A DNA stretch of 19,864 nt, taken from assembly GCA_036736205.1 (NCBI GenBank), contig DAINMX010000106.1, forward strand, positions 1-19,864, read 5' to 3'. This document shows positions 6,872 to 16,161 of the stretch, one piece after another; position 1 is the first letter of the stretch, and every line of letters begins with the position of its first letter. This DNA comes from XYA12-FULL-58-9 sp001798605. Its GTDB lineage: Bacteria; Myxococcota; XYA12-FULL-58-9. The notes under the pieces were generated by a model. It worked only from the letters and a program-made list of their open reading frames with translations, searched no databases and had not been told where the DNA came from. The position numbers and the translations under genes are program-made.

Positions 6872-7875
6872 AAGTGATGCACACTCTCACCGAATTGGCA
6901 GCAAACAAGCTCATCCCCGTCCGCGTCACCGTTGAATTGACGGCCCGATGCAACCTCCACTGTGCCCATTGCTACGTCACTCATTCTCGTAAAAGCGTGT
7001 TGACCAAGCCACTCCTAACGAAGCTATTTGACGAATTGCAGGATGCGGGGTGCCTATTCCTCACCTTCACTGGCGGCGAAGTTGGGTTGCGAAGCGACTT
7101 GTGCGAACTTGTCAATGAAGCGAGGAAACGGCGTTTCTTCGTCACCCTGCTCAGCTCCGGTAGCTGCTGGGGGGAGTTGGAGCGGTCGCAGCTGGCACGA
7201 GTAGGCGTCAACAAAGTACGACTGAGCCTTTATTCCACCGACGCGACGGTTCACGACCAAGTAACGGGCGTCACCGGATCCCATGCTGCAACCATGGCCA
7301 CTTTGCATGGGCTGCGAAAACACCACATCGACGTTGAGTTGGCATGCACAATCCTGCAACACAATGCTGAAGGGGTCGCGGATGTGGTGGCGTTTGCCGA
7401 CAAACTCGGAGTCATCGTAGCTATCGATTCACGGATCACACTCACTGACGAACTCGATCATGCACCGAAAGCCACGATGGCTGCCCCCGCTGCAATTGCC
7501 AGTGTTTTTGCATCACAAACCATTCAGAAGAGATTCCCAAAAACCCTGACGACCAAACTCGACCCGAGTTCGCGGCCATGTCTGGTTGGCGACGCAACGT
7601 TCATCAACTCCGCTGGCGATGTTTTCCCTTGTGTCAACTGGCCACACAGTGCTGGCAACATCCTCGGAACTTCACTGCTACAAATCTTCCGCGAGAGCGA
7701 GATGTTTGAGGAATGCCGTGCATTGACAAATAGGTCGCTCGGCACTTGCTTCTCGTGCCACCTGCGCGGCCTCTGCACCCCGTGTCCAGGAATGAATCTG
7801 GCCGAATCCAAGAATGTCCACACCCCATCGGAAACCGTGTGCATGACTTCTCATGCCCGAATCAACTTGAAGTAA
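6868..7875 (+). CDS. radical SAM/SPASM peptide maturase
   Basis: A 335-residue radical SAM enzyme that should cleave S-adenosylmethionine with a [4Fe-4S] cluster and modify a peptide. The cluster motif CNLHCAHC gives Cys28, Cys32 and Cys35. GGE at 69-71 is the SAM-binding motif. The C-terminal SPASM region has Cys238, Cys255, then a CX2CX5CX2C run (Cys294, 297, 303, 306) and a distal Cys325, matching auxiliary cluster ligation in PqqE and anaerobic sulfatase-maturase relatives. The ATG overlaps the kinase stop (ATGA). In this family the substrate is usually a nearby small peptide delivered by a PqqD-type domain. Here a candidate peptide lies convergently at 8036-8191 and a discrete PqqD at 16158-16466. 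The chemistry (thioether, C-C bond, epimerisation or other) cannot be read from the sequence. Confidence 0.92.
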   Translation: MKVMHTLTELAANKLIPVRVTVELTARCNLHCAHCYVTHSRKSVLTKPLLTKLFDELQDAGCLFLTFTGGEVGLRSDLCELVNEARKRRFFVTLLSSGSCWGELERSQLARVGVNKVRLSLYSTDATVHDQVTGVTGSHAATMATLHGLRKHHIDVELACTILQHNAEGVADVVAFADKLGVIVAIDSRITLTDELDHAPKATMAAPAAIASVFASQTIQKRFPKTLTTKLDPSSRPCLVGDATFINSAGDVFPCVNWPHSAGNILGTSLLQIFRESEMFEECRALTNRSLGTCFSCHLRGLCTPCPGMNLAESKNVHTPSETVCMTSHARINLK

Positions 7876-7881
7876 TCAAAC

Positions 7882-7904
7882 GGTGAATCGACAGAGATTC
7901 AACC
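7882..7904. terminator. candidate hairpin between convergent units
   Basis: GGTGAATC and GATTCAACC can pair with a single bulged base and a 6-nt loop, just after the radical SAM stop. There is no strong T-run on the plus strand. On the minus strand GTTTGATT follows, a weak match to an intrinsic terminator for the peptide gene transcript. Confidence 0.25.
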
Positions 7905-7948
7905 AAAAGAAGCATTCTCAAAATTGCAGGAACCTGGTAGTAGCCAAA

Positions 7949-7961
7949 CCGAACGCTTCGG
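7949..7961. terminator. second small hairpin between convergent units
   Basis: CCGAA-CGC-TTCGG is a perfect 5-bp stem with a 3-nt loop. On the minus strand it is followed by TTTGG. It lies between the ends of the convergent radical SAM and peptide genes and may help end either transcript, but the stem is short. Confidence 0.2.
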
Positions 7962-8035
7962 AAGAACGAACAAAGGCGTCACCCAACGGCAACACCGAGA
8001 CCTGTGTGGTCCGCAGCAGTCCGGTGGTAATCGAA

Positions 8036-8191
8036 TCAGCTTTGGAATGGGGGATCTTCTTCACAAGTGGCGAGCGTCTTGCCGCACGTCAGCAGTAGCT
8101 TCCGATCAAACACCTCCTCCTCAATGATTCGCGGCACTTCATATGGCCTCCTTTGCTTGAAGGTCGCTTGCTTCGGTCTTTTCTTGATCAT
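8036..8191 (-). CDS. candidate RiPP precursor peptide (PYExP...TCGKT type)
   Basis: A 51-residue peptide. The N-terminal half is basic (MIKKRPKQATFKQRR). It continues PYEVPRIIEEEVFDRKLLL and ends in a short core-like part, TCGKTLATCEEDPPFQS, with Cys36 and Cys43. The layout of PYEKPEI-like motif, acidic helix with VF, then a CGK motif and a short tail recalls small peptides seen beside PqqD and radical SAM genes; that match is from memory of the pattern, not a search. ATG 8191 is chosen because GAGG lies 10 nt upstream and because an earlier in-frame codon at 8224 would overlap the giant gene's stop. The gene begins 29 nt after the giant lipoprotein gene on the same strand, so the two are probably co-transcribed. 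It would be the substrate of the radical SAM enzyme at 6868-7875 and be recognised by the PqqD protein at 16158-16466. Confidence 0.7.
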   Translation of the reverse strand: MIKKRPKQATFKQRRPYEVPRIIEEEVFDRKLLLTCGKTLATCEEDPPFQS

Positions 8192-8220
8192 TGGTTCAAT
8201 CCTCTTCACGCAATGCGCAA

Positions 8221-11200
8221 TCAATGAAACAGATATACCTCGCCCGCGGTTCGGGAGGAGATGCCTAACTGTACCGTACCCGCATTGGGGGTTTCCAGAC
8301 TATTGTTCAATCCCACCAACGCTGTTCCAAAGCTCGGCCCACCATAAAAAATGGCCCGTTTGACGAACTTGCCAACGGTTGGATCCAAGGAGAATAGGGT
8401 TACCCCATAGGCTCCAGGATTCACCGAGTGGCCTGGTCCTATCGCGATATCCACACCGCCATGTTGATCGAACTCGCCCAAGAATGCCATGGCATAGCCA
8501 ACCGCTGGCAACGATGCCCCGAGCCAAGTTGTCCAATCAAGGGTTTTGTATTCTTCCTGTGCCAATCCGCCAGCTGGAAAGATTGCTGGCACTACGCCTG
8601 GGTTTGAGCCAAGCGCTGTTGCTTCGAACACCACCACTCGTCCACTGCCCGACGCAGATTGAACAGCAATCCAGTCAGCGCTGTCCCCCGCAGCCAAACG
8701 AGGTTGCTCTATGGTCAGCAGGGTTTGGCCAAAGTTTGTAAGGGGGCTCACATACCGGAGTGTGTGCAATGGTGACACATCATCAGGCCGCGCAAACAAT
8801 CCCGATATCCCATCGCGCCCAGCCCAGATATAGACCTCACCGCAACCGTTGCAGGTGCCAACACTATCGTGATTTGCACCGTTGTCAGCAACGACGATGT
8901 CCTTTCGTCCATCACCGTTCACATCTGCCAACGCAGGCGGTATCCAGGGGAAGCGGCCCACGGTCTTTCCTTGAAGCGAAAAATTCGGACGGTTTGAAAA
9001 CCCGGGGCCTGGGGTGACATCAAAAACTAGGTGGATCTTTTGCGATGGAAAGCGATTGCGGCTTCCACCCAAAAACCCGTGCACGCGCTTGTAGTTACCC
9101 GAATTGGTGTCGGCAACAACGAGATCATCGCTCGACCGTCCAGAACTGATTTGGCCATCCACATCCCCCATGGCCACACCTCGGCAGAAGCGGTCATCGG
9201 CAGCACTACCGAACACCGCCACATCAGGAACTATCGAGGGGAAGTCAGAGTCCAGAGGATCGTTAGCGTCCGTGCGGATTCCCACCCCAGGAATACCGTA
9301 ATACAGGTAAAGCGCCCCCGCATTGCTGTTTACAGAAGGTGCACAGATGGCTATGTCGGAGTAACCGTCGGCGTCAAAATCACCACCCGCCACGGAACGT
9401 CCCAACGAACTTGCTTCCATGGTTGTGCCATCAATGGTAACAAACGGCTCCGTCACGCTGTTGCTGCTAATGAAAACATGCACCAACGACATGAGCGAGC
9501 TGTACACCACGAAATCGTCACGGCCATCACCATCCACGTCTCCCACGTTGGTCATATCCTTTCCGATGCCTGCTATGCCGGTGAACAAACTCGCTTCTGG
9601 TGGCCCATCATTCGGGTTGATGGGATCGAACTCGACAATGTTGGGATAGGTGATAAGCGGCAGGGTTCTCTCGACTACAGAATCGGCCAGTGTAATTCTA
9701 TTACCCATGTCGTCGACAGCCAAGACTCCGAAGCAGTAGGAACGATGTGGGAACAGCCCTTCGACCACATACGTTTCGTTGCCATCTGGAGCGGCAGTCG
9801 CGGTGAGCTGGGCCAAGATCTCCACATCACCTGAAGCATTGACGGCGGCGCATGATGGATAATGAGTGCCAGCACCATTGGGATAATTCACATTGATGGC
9901 GGCAACCACGATGTCGTAGCTCGCTACCTGGCCGCCAGTAAGCCCATCCTCACGGGGAGCCTGCCAAGACAATGTCACTGAACCACCGCGACGGTCGCAG
10001 GCACCGCTATCGGCGCAAATCGCCGTGCACGACGGGTCTTCATAGGTCTTGGGATCGCTCTCCGGTGATGTCACATCATACGGTGTGGTCGACTCACCGA
10101 TGCACACAGTGGCCTGCACGCCCCCCGGGGCGAGCACGTCGGTGCGGGCATGGATGGTCTCGGAGCCGCGCCCGACCACCGGAACAGCAGCATTGCCAGC
10201 ACGGTCGGTGAAAGAAACCGTCAACGCATGGGCGTCTTCCCCTGCAAGTGACGGCAGGTGCAGATTGCCGTACACCGCCCGGCAATTGGTGGCAGGCTCG
10301 CAACCTGTGGAAAGAACGGTGGCACCGGTGAGGCTGCCCGAATCAGACCCGAGAGTCACCAGCTCACCATCCTCGAGGCCGGTGATCTGCACGGTCAAGG
10401 GCTGAGTACTGCCTAGAATGGAGAAACCATTGGCCGGGTTGCCATCCTGGTCCTTGGCCGCATTCCACAACGCCACACTCGGCAGGTCGGCAATGTTGGC
10501 CTGGTCGTTACCGCCGAGAGAACCGCAACTACCACACAGTTCGGCACCCACCAGAGGCACCCCAAGGGCGCATAGGTCACAGCGATTGAACTCATAGGTT
10601 GGCGGATCGATATCGGCAACGATGTGCTTGTAACTCACGCCACCGCAGGGCGAATCACCACATGCCCCAACGCCACAATCCACAATCACGCTCACCTCGT
10701 TCCAAATAGGTGAGGCGGGATTGGTGGTGTGTTGGAAACCAACATCAATGAAGTCGAGACTTCCAATCCCCTGGGTGACATTGTAACTCGACACATCAAC
10801 GGACAAGCAAACCTGGGTCGGTACGGGTGGACTCGCACCCAGGGCCGTCACCACAACCCGGAGATCAGCCGCAAAACCAGCCCCCGTTGTCCTGTTCTCT
10901 GCCACTCCCCAATAAAGATCATCGGCCAAAGCTTGAACTGGTTGCATGGCCGCATCGAGTCGAGATATCGAGACCGACAGCCCCTCGAGGTCGAATTGCA
11001 TGAAGACAGAGTTGGAATAACTGACATTGCCGTTGAGGTCCATGGCGGCCACACGTACTTCACGGATGGCCCCGGCGTCGAAGGCAAATCCGGCAGCCTT
11101 GGTGGCAAAGTCCGTACCTGCCGCGACATCGCCTTGTTCGCCGTAGGTGCTACCGAATACCGATGAGAACACGGGGCCCGCTGCGGTGATCCGAGATTCC

Positions 11201-14200
11201 AAGCGCACGGAAATTGTCGAGCCCGCTCCACACAACTCGATCGAGTCATCGCTGTTGTTGCACCCTGTAAGAGAGAACAACAGACGGGTCTCATCGAGCA
11301 CGGCCCTGTAGCCGTTGGTCGTGGGGTCGAGATAGTCAGCAGCACAGGGTGAGGCTTCCGTGCATGTAAGTAAGGCTGTGGTGTCCCAAGCTTCCAAGGT
11401 GAGAGCCGGCCCCTTGAAGTCAGCGGGGTAGAGCTCACGGGTCGTCGTGGCTGCAACGTTACCAGCCGCATCCAGGAATGTGGCCTCGAGATAATTGAGT
11501 CCCTGACCAAGCGCGAATCCCCCAAAGGTGACCTGGCTCACGTCGGTGGCCAACGTTTGCTCAACTGTTGTTCTGGCAGTGCCACCCGCATCCACGGCAA
11601 ATTGCTCGAGAGTCACTTTGCCACCGATGAGAATCTCGTTGTCGCTAACAGTGACGACAACGTCGACCTCCAACGAATCGCCATTGACCGTGCCGGTGGC
11701 GGATGTGTAGGGCCGCGGCGCAAACTGTGGCGGAGCAATGCTCACGCTCCCCTTGGTGATGTCCACCGCAACAGTCACCGAAGCCACGGTGTCTGTGCTC
11801 GGAGAGTTGGGATTGTTGGCGGCGTCTGTGACAGTCGCGCGCACCGCCTGCAGCCCTTCGTTGAGAGCCACGTTGAAAGTGGCGGAGCCCGAGCCGTCGA
11901 GAGTGGCGGTGCCGACCAAGGTGTTGGCGACAGGGCGATTGCTCAACAGGCGTACTTGTCGGCCTTCTGCCGACCCGCTGACAGTGACTGTAACCTCGGT
12001 GGTCAAACGACTTCCGCCCACCGTGCCTTCGCTGCCCCCCAACAAGAGACGGTCGTCGGGATCGTTGTCAACATCGTTCTGTTCGAACACGATCGACTCC
12101 ACCACCGGCGGCGTCGCGTCGACAAAGAATGTGAAGAATGGGGAATAGACGTCCGGGGTGCCGCCTGCCCCCTGGGCCTCTGCGTGCAGCACCACTTCGC
12201 CATCTCCGATACCAACGTACTGCATAACTACCCCACTAAGATTGGAGACATTAGTCACCCCCGCCCCCATCAAATAGCCCGTATTGGGCCCACCCAGCGT
12301 ACCGTCTGAACCCCAGCGGCACGCGGGTTCAAATCCGGTTACCTGGACACTCGAGCAAAGATGTACGGTCGTTCCCGAGGCAAACCCAAAGACATTGTAG
12401 GCAAAGGTGCCTTGGAATCCGGAGAGATCGGGACGAGTGTCATTGCTCAAATTGAGATTGCCACCGGAATTCGGTCCTGCCCATTCGATGCGCACTTCGC
12501 GAACAACGACGTCAAAGGTGTATTGGATCTCCGAAACATTACCTGCCTCGTCGCTGACCCAGGCGATTGCGGTATAGCGACCGTCGTCTCGAAAAGCGAC
12601 CCGCGGAAACACCAAGGTGCTTGTCGCCACAGGCACCAGGAGCGGAAAATCGAGGGCGCTCATCGGTTCGTGATCGATATTGAAGGGGGCCGGGTCGATC
12701 CACAAACTGACGTTGCTGCCGGGGGCGGCACCGCTCACCGTGTAGGTGAAACTGATATCGAGATAGTTGATGTCGCCTGGGGTCTCGTCATCCGAACCCG
12801 TGATGGTGAGTTGCGTCACAGCGGGTTTGGTTTGCGTGAGAACTGGAGGCGTGCGGTCGATGGTCAAGGTGGCTTCGGTTGGTGGGGTGGAGGGGTTGCC
12901 GGCGCGGTCGATGACTACGGCGGAGAAGGTGATTTGGCCTTCGTCGAGGCCGAAGTCGACGCCTGTGAAGGTGGTGAGGATGGGGTTGTCGGGGGCGGTG
13001 ACCAGGCGGCGATAGATGACCGGTGCGGAGTTCGGGGCGGTGACCGTGAGGGCGATGGTCCAGCCCACTGGGTCTTCGCTGCCTGGGGAGACCAAGACTC
13101 TCACGGCGTGTTGCAGGCCGGCCTGGGCCGCGTCGTCGGAGACCGAGGCGTTCACGTAGGCGGTGGTTGCGGGGGGGGAGTCGAAGATGAGGCGGCCTGG
13201 GGTGCCTGCCTGCTCGTTCACCAATGTGGGCGCTGGGGGTGGAGTCTCGTCGATGTCGACGCTGATGGTTTGGGTGACGCCCGTGGTGTCGCACTCGACG
13301 CGGATGAGGTGGGTGCCGTCCCCGAGGGCGGCGGCGGTGTCGACGGTGAGTGGGGTGGAGGCGGGGGTGGTCCACGTGAATGGGGTGCCGTTGTCGACGG
13401 CGTTGTCGACATAGAGGTCGCAAGCGAAAGAGGCTGGGGTGTCAGTGCCGAGGTAGGTGACTTCGACTGCGAAGTGGGTGTTGTTCAGGGAGCTGCCTTG
13501 TGCTGGGGCGCTGATGACGATTGCGGGGTAGCCGGCCACTGTGACTGCCACCGCTGTGCTGCTCGATGTGTTGCCGAAGGTGTCTGTGTAGGTGGCGACG
13601 AGCTGGATGGCACCCGATGGCAGGCTCGCGTCGGGGAAGGTCGTGGTGGCAAGGCCGGCTGCGAGGGGGCGGGTGAGTGCGTAGAGCAACGTGGACCCGG
13701 CGGCTGCGGTACGAACCTGGAGAGTTACGGTACCGTCAATGTCATTGCCGTCGACGTCGTACGGGGCGTTTAGGTTGATCACCACGTCGTAGTTGAAGCC
13801 TGGCAAAGAGCCGTTGCTGTCCGTGTCGAGATCGCCCGCGGCCGGTGAGGCGATGGTGAGGGTGGGGGTCGTGGTGCGCTGATTGATCACGTACGTGGTG
13901 GTGAGCTGATTGATGCCGTCATCGACCACGATGGCGAAACAATTGATGCCCGAGGCCAAGGGGAGGTCGGTGAGGAGGGCACCGGTTTCAGTTGGGGCGA
14001 CTGTCACGCCCTGGAGGGTGTTCTCGGTGCCCGTGCACAGACGGGTTGTGGTGGAGACATCGACGTCGTCGTAGGCGCTGATGCTGAGAACCCGCGGGGC
14101 GCCGGCGACGCCTGTTCCGGTCACAACATCGAGGTCGATGGTTGGGGTGGTGCCGCCCACGGTGCTGCTGTCGACGAGAGGCTCTCGGGCGGCGAAGCCC

Positions 14201-16161
14201 GCCACACATTCACCTTGGCCCGCTGTGGCATTCCACATGCAGCCCGGTGCGGGTGCCGTGACGCACGCTGGCTGGTCGTGGACTGTGCAGACGGAGTTGT
14301 CGGCGGCGTAGGCCAACACCGCCAAGTCACGGACGTTGGCGAAGACCGTTACCTGAATCTGCGTGCTCTCGATGTCGTTGCCACAGGGGTCTTGAACGCG
14401 GGCCTGGATGGTGTGGATGCCATCGGTGAGGGTGATTGACTGGTTCACCTGCACGGTGGCGCCCGCCTGTGGGCTGAAGGAGACTGGCGACTGACCGGAA
14501 ATGAGAATGGTGCCCGTCGCGTTGAAGGGGACGTCGGTAAGCTCCAGGCGCAGAGTCGTCTGCAGGGAGGCGACGGCGAGATTGGCATCGTCGTTGCGCC
14601 CCAAGGATGCTCCGTCCGCTGGTGCGATCACCCGGGTGGGGGTGGTGATCTGGGTGATCGCCACAGTCGGTGAGGTGTCGAAGACATCGATGGCGGCAGA
14701 GGCAAACCCACTACGGTTACCCGCCGCATCCCCAACAACGTACTCCAAGGTCGCTTCGCCCGTGGGCAAGGAAAGAGCGGCGATGGTGAAACGGCCGTCG
14801 GCCCCCACAACTCCCGTGTTGCGGCAGGCATCCTCATAACAGACCTGGGGACTCGTGCAGTCATCGTCAGTGTCGCAGAGGGTTTCGGGTTCGTTATCAG
14901 AATACGCATGGGCCCACGCCCGGGTTGCGCCAGAGGCGAGACCGTAGGCATCGATCTGAATGCCATCGAGGAGATCACCGTAGGCATCCTGCATGGGGCC
15001 CACACAGGCACCCGCACTCGGCGAAAAAGTGATCAAAGACGGCGGCTGCGAATCTACGCTGTAGTGGGTCGCCAGAGTGAGTCCATACCTACCGCCGGAT
15101 TCGTCCACCCGGCCAACCACCACGACATCGTGTTGGGTTACGCTCTGCGGTAAAAGAACACCATCGAGGCGAAGGTTGATTCTTCCGTCCGGGCGATCCG
15201 TGGGGATGCTGGCAGGCACCGTCACAGAGTTGAACGTCGCATCCGCGGGCCCCTTGACGAAGATGCGCACGGTCGCTTCCGGCACGTTGAGACAGTCGGT
15301 TACCAGATGCAGGGTGGCTTGCATGCCGGTGGCCGGATTCAAGTCAAAGTCATCTTTGGCCAACAGACTGCTGCCGTCGATGGGCAGAAGCTCGGCCGTG
15401 CAACGGCCTGTGCTCACCGTGACCGTTCCCTGCACCGCCGACCCAGGCACTGTGCCCATGTACGGGATGGCCTTCAGGGCGTTCGCACCCTCTGCCAGAG
15501 CCACCCTGGGGAAGGTCACACGACCCAGAGTGTCCATGGTCGAGTCGATGGGCAGGCCGCCATTGACGCTCAAGGTGACCGGTTCGCCGGCATTGGCACC
15601 ACTGCAATCGAGAACCACGTCGACCTCGAAGGGGTCGTATGGATTGCTGTCATCGACATAGGTGGGATCTTCGTCGCTGGCGACGAGCTCATCGCCATGC
15701 CGTGGGGTGGTGAATTGGCAATCGCTGACAACCACCGTGATCGCAACCTCCGCACACTCTCCACCATTGCAAGCTGCGGTGGAACTCACGCTCGGCAATG
15801 CCGCCCGCAGCCGTACCTGCCCCATGGGCAGAGTGTAACCGGGAAAGCGCACGACCTTGTTGTCGACACGAGCCTCCGTGGGAACTGGAGCGCCCGTCGA
15901 ATCTTTTTCGCGGTCGTTGGTCAACACCAACCGAGCACCATTGGCGATGCCAGTGACGCTAACTTCGACATTCACCTGAATGCCCGACGCCGAAGCGTTG
16001 ACGTCATCACTCGGCCCTACCGCCGCACCATCCGAGGGAAACACGAAGGTGACGGTCGTCTCATTCTTGATGACCCTGCCGCTGTCACAAGCAATGCTGA
16101 CCACCCCAAGAATTGCTGCCAGAACTGCACGATTCCACGCGTTTGTGACGATCAATCTCAT
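8221..16161 (-). CDS. giant Ig-like / FG-GAP beta-propeller lipoprotein
   Basis: A 2646-residue predicted surface lipoprotein. The signal peptide ends in VVSIAC, with Cys25 as the likely lipidated residue, although the lipobox is not canonical. About residues 30-2040 are a long chain of bacterial Ig-like/cadherin-like modules with recurring phrases such as DTSPTV, DETPPPAP, DRTPPVL, DATPPVV and DAAGNV. Short Cys-rich inserts interrupt them (CDTDDDCTSPQVC near residue 430 and a CVTAPAPGCMW region near 640). A fibronectin type III-like module lies at about 2050-2160 (TLSWQAPREDG). The last 450 residues contain seven FG-GAP-type repeats (GDVDGDGRDDF, GDFDADGYSDI, ADVNGDGRKDI and more degenerate ones), suggesting an integrin-alpha-like seven-bladed propeller. 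Its ATG overlaps the TGA of the PqqD gene, and the peptide gene follows 29 nt after its stop. Adhesion or display are possible roles; no enzyme domain is seen. Confidence 0.9.
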   Translation of the reverse strand: MRLIVTNAWNRAVLAAILGVVSIACDSGRVIKNETTVTFVFPSDGAAVGPSDDVNASASGIQVNVEVSVTGIANGARLVLTNDREKDSTGAPVPTEARVDNKVVRFPGYTLPMGQVRLRAALPSVSSTAACNGGECAEVAITVVVSDCQFTTPRHGDELVASDEDPTYVDDSNPYDPFEVDVVLDCSGANAGEPVTLSVNGGLPIDSTMDTLGRVTFPRVALAEGANALKAIPYMGTVPGSAVQGTVTVSTGRCTAELLPIDGSSLLAKDDFDLNPATGMQATLHLVTDCLNVPEATVRIFVKGPADATFNSVTVPASIPTDRPDGRINLRLDGVLLPQSVTQHDVVVVGRVDESGGRYGLTLATHYSVDSQPPSLITFSPSAGACVGPMQDAYGDLLDGIQIDAYGLASGATRAWAHAYSDNEPETLCDTDDDCTSPQVCYEDACRNTGVVGADGRFTIAALSLPTGEATLEYVVGDAAGNRSGFASAAIDVFDTSPTVAITQITTPTRVIAPADGASLGRNDDANLAVASLQTTLRLELTDVPFNATGTILISGQSPVSFSPQAGATVQVNQSITLTDGIHTIQARVQDPCGNDIESTQIQVTVFANVRDLAVLAYAADNSVCTVHDQPACVTAPAPGCMWNATAGQGECVAGFAAREPLVDSSTVGGTTPTIDLDVVTGTGVAGAPRVLSISAYDDVDVSTTTRLCTGTENTLQGVTVAPTETGALLTDLPLASGINCFAIVVDDGINQLTTTYVINQRTTTPTLTIASPAAGDLDTDSNGSLPGFNYDVVINLNAPYDVDGNDIDGTVTLQVRTAAAGSTLLYALTRPLAAGLATTTFPDASLPSGAIQLVATYTDTFGNTSSSTAVAVTVAGYPAIVISAPAQGSSLNNTHFAVEVTYLGTDTPASFACDLYVDNAVDNGTPFTWTTPASTPLTVDTAAALGDGTHLIRVECDTTGVTQTISVDIDETPPPAPTLVNEQAGTPGRLIFDSPPATTAYVNASVSDDAAQAGLQHAVRVLVSPGSEDPVGWTIALTVTAPNSAPVIYRRLVTAPDNPILTTFTGVDFGLDEGQITFSAVVIDRAGNPSTPPTEATLTIDRTPPVLTQTKPAVTQLTITGSDDETPGDINYLDISFTYTVSGAAPGSNVSLWIDPAPFNIDHEPMSALDFPLLVPVATSTLVFPRVAFRDDGRYTAIAWVSDEAGNVSEIQYTFDVVVREVRIEWAGPNSGGNLNLSNDTRPDLSGFQGTFAYNVFGFASGTTVHLCSSVQVTGFEPACRWGSDGTLGGPNTGYLMGAGVTNVSNLSGVVMQYVGIGDGEVVLHAEAQGAGGTPDVYSPFFTFFVDATPPVVESIVFEQNDVDNDPDDRLLLGGSEGTVGGSRLTTEVTVTVSGSAEGRQVRLLSNRPVANTLVGTATLDGSGSATFNVALNEGLQAVRATVTDAANNPNSPSTDTVASVTVAVDITKGSVSIAPPQFAPRPYTSATGTVNGDSLEVDVVVTVSDNEILIGGKVTLEQFAVDAGGTARTTVEQTLATDVSQVTFGGFALGQGLNYLEATFLDAAGNVAATTTRELYPADFKGPALTLEAWDTTALLTCTEASPCAADYLDPTTNGYRAVLDETRLLFSLTGCNNSDDSIELCGAGSTISVRLESRITAAGPVFSSVFGSTYGEQGDVAAGTDFATKAAGFAFDAGAIREVRVAAMDLNGNVSYSNSVFMQFDLEGLSVSISRLDAAMQPVQALADDLYWGVAENRTTGAGFAADLRVVVTALGASPPVPTQVCLSVDVSSYNVTQGIGSLDFIDVGFQHTTNPASPIWNEVSVIVDCGVGACGDSPCGGVSYKHIVADIDPPTYEFNRCDLCALGVPLVGAELCGSCGSLGGNDQANIADLPSVALWNAAKDQDGNPANGFSILGSTQPLTVQITGLEDGELVTLGSDSGSLTGATVLSTGCEPATNCRAVYGNLHLPSLAGEDAHALTVSFTDRAGNAAVPVVGRGSETIHARTDVLAPGGVQATVCIGESTTPYDVTSPESDPKTYEDPSCTAICADSGACDRRGGSVTLSWQAPREDGLTGGQVASYDIVVAAINVNYPNGAGTHYPSCAAVNASGDVEILAQLTATAAPDGNETYVVEGLFPHRSYCFGVLAVDDMGNRITLADSVVERTLPLITYPNIVEFDPINPNDGPPEASLFTGIAGIGKDMTNVGDVDGDGRDDFVVYSSLMSLVHVFISSNSVTEPFVTIDGTTMEASSLGRSVAGGDFDADGYSDIAICAPSVNSNAGALYLYYGIPGVGIRTDANDPLDSDFPSIVPDVAVFGSAADDRFCRGVAMGDVDGQISSGRSSDDLVVADTNSGNYKRVHGFLGGSRNRFPSQKIHLVFDVTPGPGFSNRPNFSLQGKTVGRFPWIPPALADVNGDGRKDIVVADNGANHDSVGTCNGCGEVYIWAGRDGISGLFARPDDVSPLHTLRYVSPLTNFGQTLLTIEQPRLAAGDSADWIAVQSASGSGRVVVFEATALGSNPGVVPAIFPAGGLAQEEYKTLDWTTWLGASLPAVGYAMAFLGEFDQHGGVDIAIGPGHSVNPGAYGVTLFSLDPTVGKFVKRAIFYGGPSFGTALVGLNNSLETPNAGTVQLGISSRTAGEVYLFH

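Noticed and set aside
8083..8137. A 17-residue frame starting at an ATG preceded by AGGAGG inside the peptide gene
   Set aside because: The strong Shine-Dalgarno-like sequence is the Arg-Arg codons of the precursor; the alternative peptide is very basic and short, with no supporting motif.
12361..13773. 470-codon open frame on the plus strand
   Set aside because: It is antisense to the giant lipoprotein gene, rich in Gly/Val runs (GGGGVDGEWGGGGGG) and follows from the codon composition of that gene; no domain is seen.
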